This document shows positions 26,072-34,753 of a DNA stretch of 64,000 bases, piece by piece. A program made the translations under genes and the position numbers. The notes below the pieces were generated by a model. That model was not told the DNA's origin. It worked only from the letters and a program-made list of their open reading frames with translations, and did not search any database. Where the stretch lies: NCBI RefSeq assembly GCF_900115145.1, contig NZ_FOVL01000006.1, positions 62,001 through 126,000 on the forward strand, in the 5' to 3' direction. This stretch comes from Salegentibacter flavus. GTDB lineage: Bacteria > Bacteroidota > Bacteroidia > Flavobacteriales > Flavobacteriaceae. Numbering within the stretch: position 1 is the stretch's first letter; every line of letters starts with the position of its first letter.

Positions 26072-26950
26072 ATGAAGAAAGTAAGCCCCGGGGTTTTTAA
26101 AGTTACAAACAAAATAAACCTGGATGAGATCCCAACCAAATTTGACCTTGAAGTTAAAAAGAAGAGAGTTAAGAAATCCCTCGAATCAACAAGAGAAGAC
26201 CTTGGGGAGTGGCAGGATAAATTATATGCCCATGGTAAGTATGCGGTGCTGGTTTGTTTGTAGGGAATAGATACCGCCGGAAAAGACAGCCTCATCAGGG
26301 AAGTTTTTAAGGATTTTAATTCTCGCGGGGTAGTGGTACATAGTTTTAAGGTGCCCAACTCCCTGGAGTTAAAACACGATTATCTTTGGAGACATTATAT
26401 TGCACTGCCGGCCAGGGGTAAGTTTGGTGTTTTTAATAGAACGCATTACGAAAATGTACTGGTTACCCGTGTTCATCCTGAATATCTGCTGAATGAAAAT
26501 CTTCCACAGATAAAAGGCCTGGAAGATATAAACGAGGATTTCTGGGAAAATCGTTTTGAACAAATCCGGAATTTTGAAGAACATATCGTTAGGAACGGCA
26601 CCATAGTTTTCAAGTTCTTTCTACATATTTCAAAGGAAGAACAACGCCAGCGATTATTGCGTCGACTTAACAAACCTAATAAAAACTGGAAATTTTCTCC
26701 CGGAGATCTGGAAGAGCGAAAACTATGGGAAACCTACCGAAAATATTACCAGGATGCTATTAATAAGACTTCAACCGAAAAGGCCCCCTGGTATGTTATC
26801 TCTTCAGATTCCAAACCAACGGCACGTTATTTGGTTGCTAAAATACTTTACGAGGAACTCATTAAATACAAAGATGTAAAAGAACCCGAATTAGCTCCTG
26901 AAATTTTTAAGAAATTAAAGGAATATATTGAGGAGCTTAAAAAGGAATAG
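26072..26950 (+). pseudogene. ppk2: polyphosphate kinase 2 (PPK2) interrupted by an in-frame amber codon
   Basis: A full-length PPK2-type gene of about 292 codons, which would use polyphosphate to phosphorylate nucleotides. The frame is open from ATG 26072 to TAG 26948-26950 except for TAG at 26261-26263 (codon 64). That codon immediately precedes the Walker A loop G-I-D-T-A-G-K-D-S, where relatives usually have Gln, so CAG to TAG is the simplest event. After the stop the protein is intact (WRHYIALPARGKFGVFNRTHYENVLV and the C-terminal lid). An internal GTG at 26333 exists but starts beyond the Walker A, so a functional product is unlikely unless the stop is read through. Confidence 0.88.
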
Positions 26951-26989
26951 TTATTTTCGTACACATTCACATTAAATTATAATTTATCA

Positions 26990-28411
26990 ATGAAAAGATT
27001 ACTTAGCCTACTTTTTATCAGCTCAATGTTCTTAACTGCGAACTCCCAGGAAGCCTCCTCCAAGGAAGATTCATTACAATTACGGAAAATATATGATTAT
27101 GCCCTTTTGGAGGGAAAAAGTTATGATTGGCTTGATCATTTATCAAATAATATCGGCGGAAGGCTTTCCGGGTCTTTAAATGCACAGAAAGCTGTGGATT
27201 ATACCAAAGCCGAATTAGAAAAACTCGGCTTGGATAAGGTTTGGTTACAACCGGTAATGGTTCCTAAATGGACCAGAGGTGGTCGTGAATACTCTTATCT
27301 GGAAACGGCTCCGGGAGAGACCAGAAACCTTAATATCACCGCTCTCGGTGGTTCTGTTTCAACACCCGAAGGCGGAACAAAAGCCCAGGTAATTGAGGTG
27401 CAAGGTCTGGAAGAGCTTGCGGAACTGGGAAGAGAAAAAATTGCAGGAAAAATCGTTTTCTATAACCGCCCTATGCGGCCAGAATTAATTCATACTTTTG
27501 AAGCTTATGGAGGTTGTGTTGATCAGCGCTATTCAGGTGCAGAGGAAGCTGCCAAATATGGGGCTGTAGGTGTGATTGTACGCTCGTTAAGTCTAAAACA
27601 GGACGATTACCCGCATACAGGTTCCATGAGCTATGGAGATACTCCTGTTTCAAAAAGAATTCCTGCAGCAGCCATAAGTACCAACGATGCCGATTACGTA
27701 AGTGGAATGTTGAAAATTTCTCCAGATCTTAAACTTTATTTTAAGCTGAATTCAGAACAACACGAAGATGTACTTTCTTATAATGTTATAGGAGAAATCA
27801 CGGGTAGTGAATATCCTGATGAAATTATGGTTGTTGGAGGTCATCTGGATTCCTGGGATCTTGGCGACGGTTCTCACGATGATGGAGCCGGGGTCGTACA
27901 ATCTATGGAGGTACTAAGGCTCTTTAAGGAGATGGGCTATCAACCAAAACGAACTATAAGGGTGGTGCTTTTTATGAACGAAGAAAACGGTCTTCGCGGT
28001 GGAAATGAATATGCAAAAGTTGCCCATGAAAAAGGAGAAAATCACATATTCGCGTTAGAGAGTGATTCAGGTGGATTTACACCAAGAGGCTTTTCTTTTG
28101 ATGCCGATGAGGCGCAATTTGCCCAGATAAGAAGCTGGCAATCTCTTTTCAAACCTTACCTGATCCATTATTTTGAGTTAGGTGGAAGCGGCGCAGATAT
28201 TGGCCCGTTAAAAGAAGGGGATATGGTTCTTGCCGGTCTTCGTCCCGATTCTCAACGTTATTTTGACCATCATCACGCTGCGACAGATACCTTTGAACAT
28301 GTTAACAAGCGGGAATTGGAACTTGGAGCTGCTACTATGACTTCGTTGATCTACCTTGTGGATAAATACGGTATCAAGCAAATCAATACCCAATCCCAGC
28401 AGAAATTCTAA
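26990..28411 (+). CDS. secreted M28 family metallopeptidase with PA domain
   Basis: A 473-residue zinc aminopeptidase/carboxypeptidase of the M28 family (carboxypeptidase Q-like). It has a signal peptide (about 1-19), a PA-domain insert (about 125-240), then the catalytic core: GGHLDSWD, GSHDDGAG, catalytic Glu pair in NEENG, ALESDSGG, and FDHHHAATDT, so all five metal ligands are present. It should act in the periplasm or outside the cell on peptide ends. Single-gene unit with a strong terminator after it. Confidence 0.92.
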   Translation: MKRLLSLLFISSMFLTANSQEASSKEDSLQLRKIYDYALLEGKSYDWLDHLSNNIGGRLSGSLNAQKAVDYTKAELEKLGLDKVWLQPVMVPKWTRGGREYSYLETAPGETRNLNITALGGSVSTPEGGTKAQVIEVQGLEELAELGREKIAGKIVFYNRPMRPELIHTFEAYGGCVDQRYSGAEEAAKYGAVGVIVRSLSLKQDDYPHTGSMSYGDTPVSKRIPAAAISTNDADYVSGMLKISPDLKLYFKLNSEQHEDVLSYNVIGEITGSEYPDEIMVVGGHLDSWDLGDGSHDDGAGVVQSMEVLRLFKEMGYQPKRTIRVVLFMNEENGLRGGNEYAKVAHEKGENHIFALESDSGGFTPRGFSFDADEAQFAQIRSWQSLFKPYLIHYFELGGSGADIGPLKEGDMVLAGLRPDSQRYFDHHHAATDTFEHVNKRELELGAATMTSLIYLVDKYGIKQINTQSQQKF

Positions 28412-28436
28412 AAAAAATAAATTCTCATCATTACAG

Positions 28437-28461
28437 CCGGACTTTTTAGTCCGGTTTTTTT
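28437..28461 (+). terminator. terminator after the M28 peptidase gene
   Basis: CCGGACT (28437-28443) pairs with AGTCCGG (28448-28454) over TTTT, followed by seven T. Confidence 0.85.
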
Positions 28462-28519
28462 GTGTATTCCGGTTATTGAATTTTCCTCACCTTTCAATTT
28501 TTATGGTGATAAAACATTC

Positions 28520-28527
28520 TATATTTG
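28520..28527 (+). promoter_or_regulatory. -7 promoter element that fixes the MATE gene start
   Basis: TATATTTG, exact TAnnTTTG. A potential TTG start at 28525 lies inside this box and so cannot be used; the next in-frame TTG at 28546 is the likely start. Confidence 0.65.
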
Positions 28528-28545
28528 CAGCCTAAAAAAATAGGC

Positions 28546-29904
28546 TTGCAGTTATCAGCATACACTAAAGAATTCAACCGAAACCTTAATATAGCCTTTC
28601 CGGTAATGCTTGGGCAACTTGGTCATGTAATGGTTGGCCTTGTTGATAACCTAATGATAGGAAGATTAGGAGCAGCACCCCTTGCTGCGGTTTCCCTGGG
28701 AAACGCGATGGTTTTTATAGCTCTTTCCCTTGGGATTGGGTTTTCCTTTGCGATAACTCCACTCATCGCTGAAGCTGACGGTGCTAAAGACATAGAGAAG
28801 GGACGAAGTTACTTTCACCACGGTGTCGTTTTATGTACTCTCAATGGAGTTTTTCTGTTCCTTGCTTTATTACTCGCAAAACCGATTCTACATTATATGG
28901 ATCAACCCCCGGAAGTGGTTGCCCTGGCCATTCCCTACCTGGAAATCGTGGCTTTTTCCATGATCCCGCTCATGATCTTTCAGGCGTTCAAGCAATTTGC
29001 CGATGGACTCTCTCAAACCAAATATGCAATGTACGCCACCCTAATTGCCAATGTGGTGAATGTGGTGTTTAATTACCTGCTTATCTACGGAATTTGGATC
29101 TTTCCACGCCTCGAGTTGGAAGGAGCAGCTATTGGAACGTTAATTGCACGCTTTTTTATGCTCTGGTTCGTGTGGGAAATCCTTAGGCGAAAGAAAAAAT
29201 TTGCCGAATATTTTAAATGGAGCAGGAAGGAATTTCTTAAGCCAGATATTTTTAAGCGGTTGCTCGCCCTGGGTTTTCCTACCGCACTACAAATGCTTTT
29301 TGAAATTGCTATTTTTACCGCCACGGTTTTTCTTGCCGGGACTTTGGGAACCAACCCCCAGGCTGCCAACCAGATCGCACTTAACCTGGCTTCTATGACC
29401 TTTATGATCGCAGTTGGTCTGGGAGTTACGGCCACCATAAGGGTAGGGAACCAAAAAGGGCTGAGGAAATTTAAGGATCTTCGCAGGATAGCTTTTTCAA
29501 CATTTTTACTGGTTTTCCTTATCGAGGCTGTTTTTGCAGTAGGTTTTATCTTACTCAAAGACTGGTTGCCTACTTTTTATATCGATAACACTGAAGTGAT
29601 TCTTCTTGCAGCCCAATTACTTGTTATTGCTGCTCTTTTTCAGCTCAGTGATGGATTGCAGGTAGTAATTCTTGGGGCTTTACGGGGCCTTCAGGATGTA
29701 AAGATACCCACTCTTATTTGTTTTATCGCATACTGGCTTATCGGGTTTCCGGTATCCTGGTACTATGGTAAAGCCGAGCAGTTAGGAAGCATGGGAATCT
29801 GGTTGGGATTGTTGGCAGGCCTTACCGCTTCGGCATTAATGTTGTACCTTCGGTTCAACTTTTTAAGTAAACGTTTAATTGAAAAGAAAGCCGTACTGGC
29901 TTAA
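28546..29904 (+). CDS. MATE family efflux transporter
   Basis: A 452-residue, twelve-helix exporter of the MATE family, driving drug or metabolite efflux with Na+ or H+. The N-terminal helix carries GQLGHVMVGLVDNLMIGRLG, the family's first-repeat motif. I place the start at the TTG at 28546 (M-Q-L-S-A-Y-T-K-E-F), because the promoter box covers the upstream TTG at 28525 and the protein then begins like other flavobacterial MATE proteins. It heads an operon with a small acidic protein and a PAP2 phosphatase. Confidence 0.92.
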   Translation: MQLSAYTKEFNRNLNIAFPVMLGQLGHVMVGLVDNLMIGRLGAAPLAAVSLGNAMVFIALSLGIGFSFAITPLIAEADGAKDIEKGRSYFHHGVVLCTLNGVFLFLALLLAKPILHYMDQPPEVVALAIPYLEIVAFSMIPLMIFQAFKQFADGLSQTKYAMYATLIANVVNVVFNYLLIYGIWIFPRLELEGAAIGTLIARFFMLWFVWEILRRKKKFAEYFKWSRKEFLKPDIFKRLLALGFPTALQMLFEIAIFTATVFLAGTLGTNPQAANQIALNLASMTFMIAVGLGVTATIRVGNQKGLRKFKDLRRIAFSTFLLVFLIEAVFAVGFILLKDWLPTFYIDNTEVILLAAQLLVIAALFQLSDGLQVVILGALRGLQDVKIPTLICFIAYWLIGFPVSWYYGKAEQLGSMGIWLGLLAGLTASALMLYLRFNFLSKRLIEKKAVLA

Positions 29905-29921
29905 AATTAAATATTTTTAAT

Positions 29922-30152
29922 ATGGATTTTCCTAAATTTCTTCTAGGCGATAATACCGATTATCCCGATGCTGTTTTCGTAGTACATACCGAATTCCCCC
30001 GCTTTATCATCAACCTTGAAAATGATGAGGTAGATTGGCTGGAGGATTTCGATACCACAGACGAAGAGGAACTTGCAAACGAGACTGAAGCTTTGATCAA
30101 AGAGGCTTCTGAATTTTATGATCGTGAAGTTTCCCGTTACGAAGAAGATTAA
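29922..30152 (+). CDS. small acidic conserved-looking protein
   Basis: A 76-residue soluble, strongly acidic protein without signal peptide or cysteine. The N-terminal half is rich in aromatic residues (FPKFLLGDNTDYPDAVFVVH), while the C-terminal half is an acidic helix (TDEEELANETEALIKEASEF). It sits between MATE (17 bases) and PAP2 (3 bases) genes in one operon. I do not recognise a named family. The tight spacing argues that it is a real gene. Confidence 0.75.
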   Translation: MDFPKFLLGDNTDYPDAVFVVHTEFPRFIINLENDEVDWLEDFDTTDEEELANETEALIKEASEFYDREVSRYEED

Positions 30153-30155
30153 TCT

Positions 30156-30719
30156 ATGGATCGCCTTATCGAAATAGATCACAACCTTTTTCTTTATCTC
30201 AATAACCTTGGAAATGAACAATGGGACTGGTTTTGGTTACTGGTAACCGATAAATGGACTGCCATACCTCTGTATGCAATTCTTGTCTTTTTACTATTCA
30301 AGAAATTTGACTGGAAAGCTACTTTGCTTAGTTTGGTATTAGTAACTCTTTTGATCACCACAACCGATCAATTAGGGAATATTTTTAAAGATGGCTTTCA
30401 GCGCTTACGTCCTTGTGGGCAGGAAGGGATAAAGGAGTATGCCCGTTTTGTCGCAGTGAGATGTGGAAAATACGGTTATTTTTCAGCCCACGCTTCCAAT
30501 TCTTTTGGAGTGGCAGTTTTTCTCGGACTTATTTTTAAGAGGCATTTTCCAAAACTAATCTATTTTCTGCTTTTTTGGGCGGCTTTGGTAGCTTACAGTA
30601 GAGTATACCTTGGAGTGCATTATCCGGGAGATATATTAACCGGTGCTTTTATCGGAGCTTTTTTTGGCTTTTTATATTATCAACTTCAAAAATTTTTACT
30701 GAAAAAATTTTCGCTCTAA
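30156..30719 (+). CDS. PAP2 family phosphatase
   Basis: A 187-residue membrane phosphatase of the type-2 phosphatidic acid phosphatase family. Motif 1 is KDGFQRLRP, motif 2 is SAHASNSFG (SGH replaced by SAH) and motif 3 is SRVYLGVHYPGD. About five membrane helices are visible. Family members remove phosphate from lipid substrates such as undecaprenyl pyrophosphate or lipid A; which one is not decided by sequence. It overlaps the convergent GT39 gene by four bases. The opposite cluster is an envelope glycosylation operon, which makes a lipid A role attractive. Confidence 0.9.
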   Translation: MDRLIEIDHNLFLYLNNLGNEQWDWFWLLVTDKWTAIPLYAILVFLLFKKFDWKATLLSLVLVTLLITTTDQLGNIFKDGFQRLRPCGQEGIKEYARFVAVRCGKYGYFSAHASNSFGVAVFLGLIFKRHFPKLIYFLLFWAALVAYSRVYLGVHYPGDILTGAFIGAFFGFLYYQLQKFLLKKFSL

Positions 30720-32344
30720 TCCTTACTTTCCAGAAGGTAGAATGCCCTTATCAACCGGTCTTTATAACCACCTGCTTCGGGGTTCACGTAGTTAAGGTCG
30801 TAACGCTCGCGTTGTTTTATCTCGAAATTCTTAAAGTAGGATTTCACCTGGAGGCTGTCTTCTTCCATAAATAATATTCCGAAGGAATCTTTGTTTTCCA
30901 GGTTCTTTAGATCTTCTATTAATGGGATGGAGCTTCCGTATTCCCAGATTAACTCGGGGGAGAAGCTTTTGTATTCGTAAACCTCGAAGTTTTCTTCTTC
31001 GGCTAAAAGATTCAGGTTTTTAATATTGTTGAAGTCAGGGTTTTTTAAAAAGGCATACATCAGCGGAAAGCCAAAAAGAATAATTCCGGCGATAAAGCTT
31101 ACCGTGAGATAGAAAACCGGAGGATACTTCTTTTTCCACAGAAAATATAAAATCCCGAGACCAATACCGAATAGCGTTACTGAAGCTGCTATATACCAAA
31201 ACCAAAATCCGGTAAGATCCAGGTAAAAGAAAGCAGCAAGAGGAAATACGAGTCCGATAAAAGCGATGAGCCCGTGGTTCACGTAAACTATCCAGCTTTC
31301 TGACTTAGAAAGTTTTCTGAAATTCCGGAAAAGATATTCTATATAAAAACCGGTATTTATAGCCATAGGAATAAGCACCGGTAGTAGGTATCGTGATTTT
31401 TTTTCAGGAATAACAGAGAGTAATATAACTGCGGCAATTGTCCATAAAAACGAGAATTTATAGGCCTTTGGATTGGAGACTTTATTTTTTAAATAAGGAT
31501 AAAGCAGGGCTACAAATGAGGGGATAGTCCAGATACCGCTTTGAACAAAAAAGCTCCAGTAATAATAAAATGGTCTTACGTTATATCCTGCCCAGTTTGA
31601 GGTTTCTCTGGTTGCGATCTTCAGAAAGGTAACGGGATCTGCAATTCTTACATAGATAAACCACCAGGTGCCCAAGGCGATTCCAAGAATAATAAAAAGG
31701 AAAATGGCCAGACGCTTTCCTTTGAATCCTCTGTAGTTATAGGTTAGGCCATATGCGATTAAAAATGGCAGGAAGAGTGCGTAAAGAGATACCGGACCTT
31801 TACTTAACAGGGAGGCCCCAAAGAAAATCGCAGCTAAAACGGCATTGCGATAAAGCTTTTTAGAATCCTGAAAGATTTTGATCAGGAAAAAAATACTACC
31901 CATCATAAAAGTGTGGGTGAAAATATCCCATTGCCCATCTCGCCCTGAAAAAATAATATAGAATGAGGTTGCCAGAATTAATGCACTTAAAAAGCCCTGT
32001 TTTTTCGGAATTTTAAGTAAGCCCTGGAAGGCATAAAAAATAAATAACAGCATAACCGCTGTGATAGCTGCCGGTAGACGCATTGCATAAAGATCGTAAT
32101 TTCCAAAAATCCAGGCGCTTAAAGCGGTCAGCCAGGTGGGTAAGGGGGGTTTTTGGTAACGTGGGAGATCATTAAGGGTAGTAAGAAGCCAGTTTTCTTT
32201 TTCAAGCATTTCGCGGGCTGCAATAAAATTGCGGGCTTCCATGATGTTTACATATAAAACATCAAGCTGAGTTAAAAATATTACAGAACCTATCAGGAAT
32301 AGTATCAGGAGATAATTATCAGTGATTTTTGGCAGTTTAAGCAT
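30716..32344 (-). CDS. GT39-type (ArnT/PMT-like) glycosyltransferase
   Basis: A 542-residue polytopic glycosyltransferase using a polyprenyl-phosphate sugar donor. The first periplasmic loop has the acidic motif in IMEARNFIAAREM and YQKPPLPTW, as in ArnT-type enzymes. About eleven to thirteen helices occupy 10-440, and a soluble domain follows (about 440-542). It is the third gene of an operon with a GT2 enzyme that could make the lipid-linked sugar and a small LpxB-N-like membrane protein, overlapping the latter by eight bases. Together they probably transfer a sugar to lipid A or another envelope acceptor. Confidence 0.87.
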   Translation of the reverse strand: MLKLPKITDNYLLILFLIGSVIFLTQLDVLYVNIMEARNFIAAREMLEKENWLLTTLNDLPRYQKPPLPTWLTALSAWIFGNYDLYAMRLPAAITAVMLLFIFYAFQGLLKIPKKQGFLSALILATSFYIIFSGRDGQWDIFTHTFMMGSIFFLIKIFQDSKKLYRNAVLAAIFFGASLLSKGPVSLYALFLPFLIAYGLTYNYRGFKGKRLAIFLFIILGIALGTWWFIYVRIADPVTFLKIATRETSNWAGYNVRPFYYYWSFFVQSGIWTIPSFVALLYPYLKNKVSNPKAYKFSFLWTIAAVILLSVIPEKKSRYLLPVLIPMAINTGFYIEYLFRNFRKLSKSESWIVYVNHGLIAFIGLVFPLAAFFYLDLTGFWFWYIAASVTLFGIGLGILYFLWKKKYPPVFYLTVSFIAGIILFGFPLMYAFLKNPDFNNIKNLNLLAEEENFEVYEYKSFSPELIWEYGSSIPLIEDLKNLENKDSFGILFMEEDSLQVKSYFKNFEIKQRERYDLNYVNPEAGGYKDRLIRAFYLLESKD

Positions 32345-32960
32345 AGGTTTTCAAACTTAAAACAATGTTTCTAACATAAATAAAGCTTCCTAAAATATGT
32401 CCTATAAAAAGTACAGGATCTTGCCTTAGAATCGCATAAATAAGAATCAGGCTGGCCCCGAATAGGCTTAACACCCAAAATCCAAGCGGTAGGACAGATT
32501 GTCTTATTTTTTCAGAATAAAACCATTGGTAAATAAATCTTAGATTAAAAATTATCTGGGCCGAGGTTCCTAAAGCGAGTAACCAGAAAGGAATATCCTC
32601 ATTCAAGAACAATTTATCGATATGGAAACTTTTAAAAGTAATGAAAAAGCTAATTACTCCAATTGGGAAGAGGTAAAGCAGCCACTGTAACCAGGATGGT
32701 AATCGCTGCCAGGTGCCCTGCAGGTAAAGGTTTCTAATATAAATAAAATAGGTGATTCCCTGTCCAAACATTATGGCAAAGTCATCGCGAAAATACCCGT
32801 AAACAAATAAAAGGAAGGAAGCAAAGAGGCTAAGTTTCCAAAACAGGGTGGGGGTGACCACCATTTTTAGTTTTTCTGAAAGCAACCACTGATGCAGTAG
32901 CCTGGCCGAAAATAAAATTTGCGCAGTAAAACCTATAGCATAAATCTGCCAATTTTCCAT
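32337..32960 (-). CDS. membrane protein with two tandem LpxB N-terminal-type domains
   Basis: A 207-residue membrane protein that is an internal duplication of the small domain fused to the N-terminus of some lipid A disaccharide synthases. Copy one (about 12-80) reads QILFSARLLHQWLLSEK..., ending FIYIRNLYLQ; copy two (about 133-205) reads QIIFNLRFIYQWFYSEK..., ending FIYVRNIVLS. Each carries about three helices. Proteins like this are found beside GT2 and GT39 genes, and help in lipid-linked sugar chemistry is inferred. It lies directly after the GT2 gene with no gap and overlaps the GT39 gene. Confidence 0.85.
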   Translation of the reverse strand: MENWQIYAIGFTAQILFSARLLHQWLLSEKLKMVVTPTLFWKLSLFASFLLFVYGYFRDDFAIMFGQGITYFIYIRNLYLQGTWQRLPSWLQWLLYLFPIGVISFFITFKSFHIDKLFLNEDIPFWLLALGTSAQIIFNLRFIYQWFYSEKIRQSVLPLGFWVLSLFGASLILIYAILRQDPVLFIGHILGSFIYVRNIVLSLKTYA

Positions 32961-33674
32961 TTAACCCTTTTTCTCGATCTTATAATTGATGTACTTTTTT
33001 TTCATCCACAAATAAGCAAAACAATCTACGAGAGGTCCGCCCAGCCTGTTCCAAAGGTGATATTTCGGGGTACCGGCGAGCCTGGGATAATGTCTTACCG
33101 GCACCTGTTTTACTGTGCCTTCCTGTAAAAGGATCATTGCCGGCAAAAACCGATGTAGTCCCTGGAACATTGGAATGTTCAGGGCATATTCGGCTTTGAT
33201 AACCTTAAGGGGACATCCCGTATCCTCCATTCCATCGTTAGTGAAACTCCGCCTGATATTATTGGCGATCTTGGACGAAATATTCTTGACGAATCTATCT
33301 TTTCGGTTTCCTCTAACCCCTGTAACAAGGTCATACTCCCCAATTTCGGCTAAAAGAAGATCAAAATCTTCAGGGTCCGTTTGGAGATCGGAATCTATAT
33401 AGCCAATCAAAGGAGATTCGGCGTGATCAAATCCTGCTTTAATAGCTGCACTTAAACCGCGGTTTTTATCGAAAGAAATATATCTGAAGTGTTCCTGCCT
33501 GCTACAAATTTCCTCAATGAGTGTAAGACTGTTGTCTGTAGAACCATCGTTTACCAGCAGCACACTGCTCATTTTTATCGCCTTGTTTATATAATCGCTT
33601 AAGGCCTGTTCTACTCTCAAAAGGTTCTCTTCCTCGTTAAAGAGTGGAACAATAATAGTAAATTCGTATTGCAT
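32961..33674 (-). CDS. GT2 family glycosyltransferase (polyprenyl-phosphate sugar synthase-like)
   Basis: A 237-residue cytoplasmic GT-A fold enzyme. The nucleotide-sugar motifs are IIVPLFNEEENLL (about 7-19), VNDGSTDNS and the metal-binding D-x-D in IDSDLQTDPED. The acceptor-side motif is QGLHRFLPAM. The length and lack of C-terminal membrane helices fit dolichol-/undecaprenyl-phosphate mannose or ArnC-like synthases of the short class. It leads an operon with an LpxB-N-like protein and a GT39 transferase. The sugar is unknown. Confidence 0.92.
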   Translation of the reverse strand: MQYEFTIIVPLFNEEENLLRVEQALSDYINKAIKMSSVLLVNDGSTDNSLTLIEEICSRQEHFRYISFDKNRGLSAAIKAGFDHAESPLIGYIDSDLQTDPEDFDLLLAEIGEYDLVTGVRGNRKDRFVKNISSKIANNIRRSFTNDGMEDTGCPLKVIKAEYALNIPMFQGLHRFLPAMILLQEGTVKQVPVRHYPRLAGTPKYHLWNRLGGPLVDCFAYLWMKKKYINYKIEKKG

Positions 33675-33694
33675 ATGATGGATTAAACAGGCTG

Positions 33695-33702
33695 CAAAGG
33701 TA
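33695..33702 (-). promoter_or_regulatory. -7 promoter element for the GT2-LpxB-N-GT39 operon
   Basis: TACCTTTG on the minus strand, exact TAnnTTTG, 20 bases before the GT2 ATG at 33674. Confidence 0.6.
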
Positions 33703-33799
33703 TTAATAAAATACAGTAGAATTAAAATTTCTATTAAAGGCCTTTAGGTCTAATTAAATTAAGATTGTAATTTGCGCCAGATAATTCCAAATTGTTTAT

Positions 33800-34753
33800 A
33801 TGAGAGTTTTAATCACCGGGGTAGCTGGGTTTATCGGTTCACACATGGCCGAAAAACTTGTCGAGCTCGGTTATCAGGTTACTGGAATTGATAATTTTTC
33901 CGATTATTACAACGTATCCCTGAAAAGACAAAATGCTGAAATTCTTCGGAAAAAAGGTGTGGAGGTTTTAGAGAAAGACCTTAGAAATCCTGAAGATTAT
34001 GAAGATCTAACCCAGGATTTCAATTTTGTTTTTCATTTTGCCGGTCGCCCGGGAATTTCGGCAAGCAGTAGCTTTGATGATTATTTTTCAAATAATGTTT
34101 ACGCAACCGAGCTTTTGCTGAATTTCTCTCTCAAGAATAAAAACCTGAAGCATTTCTTTAATATTGGCACGTCTTCCATCTACGGTAGAGAAGCTACATA
34201 TACTGAAACCGAAGTGCCACGACCTGTTTCTAATTATGGAGTTAGCAAACTGGCAGCCGAGCAACTGGCACTTTCCCTGGCCAGAAGTGAGAAGATTAAA
34301 GCTTCTTCGCTTAGATTGTATTCGGTTTACGGGCCCCGGGAAAGACCTGATAAATTATATACAAAACTTATTCAGTGTGCCTATAACGAAGAGGAGTTTC
34401 CCCTTTTTGAAGGCAGTGAAGAACATCTAAGGAGTTTTACTTATGTTGGAGATATTGTAGATGGAATTGTGAGAGCCCTGGAGAATTACGAAAAGCTAAA
34501 TACACAAATTATTAACCTGGGAAGTGAAGAAGAGTTTTCTACCAGCAACGGAATTCAATTTATTGAAGAGATCCTGGAAAAGAAAATAAAAATAAAACAT
34601 TTGCCAAGGCGTGCCGGCGATCAGTTAAGAACCCGTGCGAAAATTGAGAAGGCCAGGGAGCTTATAGGTTACGATCCTAAAATATCACTGTTTGAAGGGC
34701 TGGGAAAACAGGTGGAATGGTACAAAGAATTTATGATGCCTCAAATTTCCTGA
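33800..34753 (+). CDS. NAD-dependent nucleotide-sugar epimerase (UDP-glucuronate epimerase-like)
   Basis: A 317-residue extended SDR enzyme. The Rossmann motif is GVAGFIGS (about 7-14), followed by GIDNFSDYYNVSLK (about 30-43), a hallmark of UDP-glucuronate 4-epimerases, and the catalytic YGVSK (Tyr-x-x-x-Lys). The remainder (LRLYSVYGPRERPD, FTYVGDIVDGI) is as expected. It interconverts UDP-sugars for glycan synthesis in the cytoplasm. It sits divergently from the envelope glycosylation operon, and its last 23 bases overlap the convergent meaB gene. Confidence 0.9.
   Translation: MRVLITGVAGFIGSHMAEKLVELGYQVTGIDNFSDYYNVSLKRQNAEILRKKGVEVLEKDLRNPEDYEDLTQDFNFVFHFAGRPGISASSSFDDYFSNNVYATELLLNFSLKNKNLKHFFNIGTSSIYGREATYTETEVPRPVSNYGVSKLAAEQLALSLARSEKIKASSLRLYSVYGPRERPDKLYTKLIQCAYNEEEFPLFEGSEEHLRSFTYVGDIVDGIVRALENYEKLNTQIINLGSEEEFSTSNGIQFIEEILEKKIKIKHLPRRAGDQLRTRAKIEKARELIGYDPKISLFEGLGKQVEWYKEFMMPQIS

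Noticed and set aside
26261-26263. Amber codon recoding (TAG as Gln), because TAG appears at Gln positions in both ppk2 and the integrase remnant
   Set aside because: TAG is the natural stop of the ppk2 frame itself (26948-26950), and the integrase is clearly degenerate. Two mutations are simpler.
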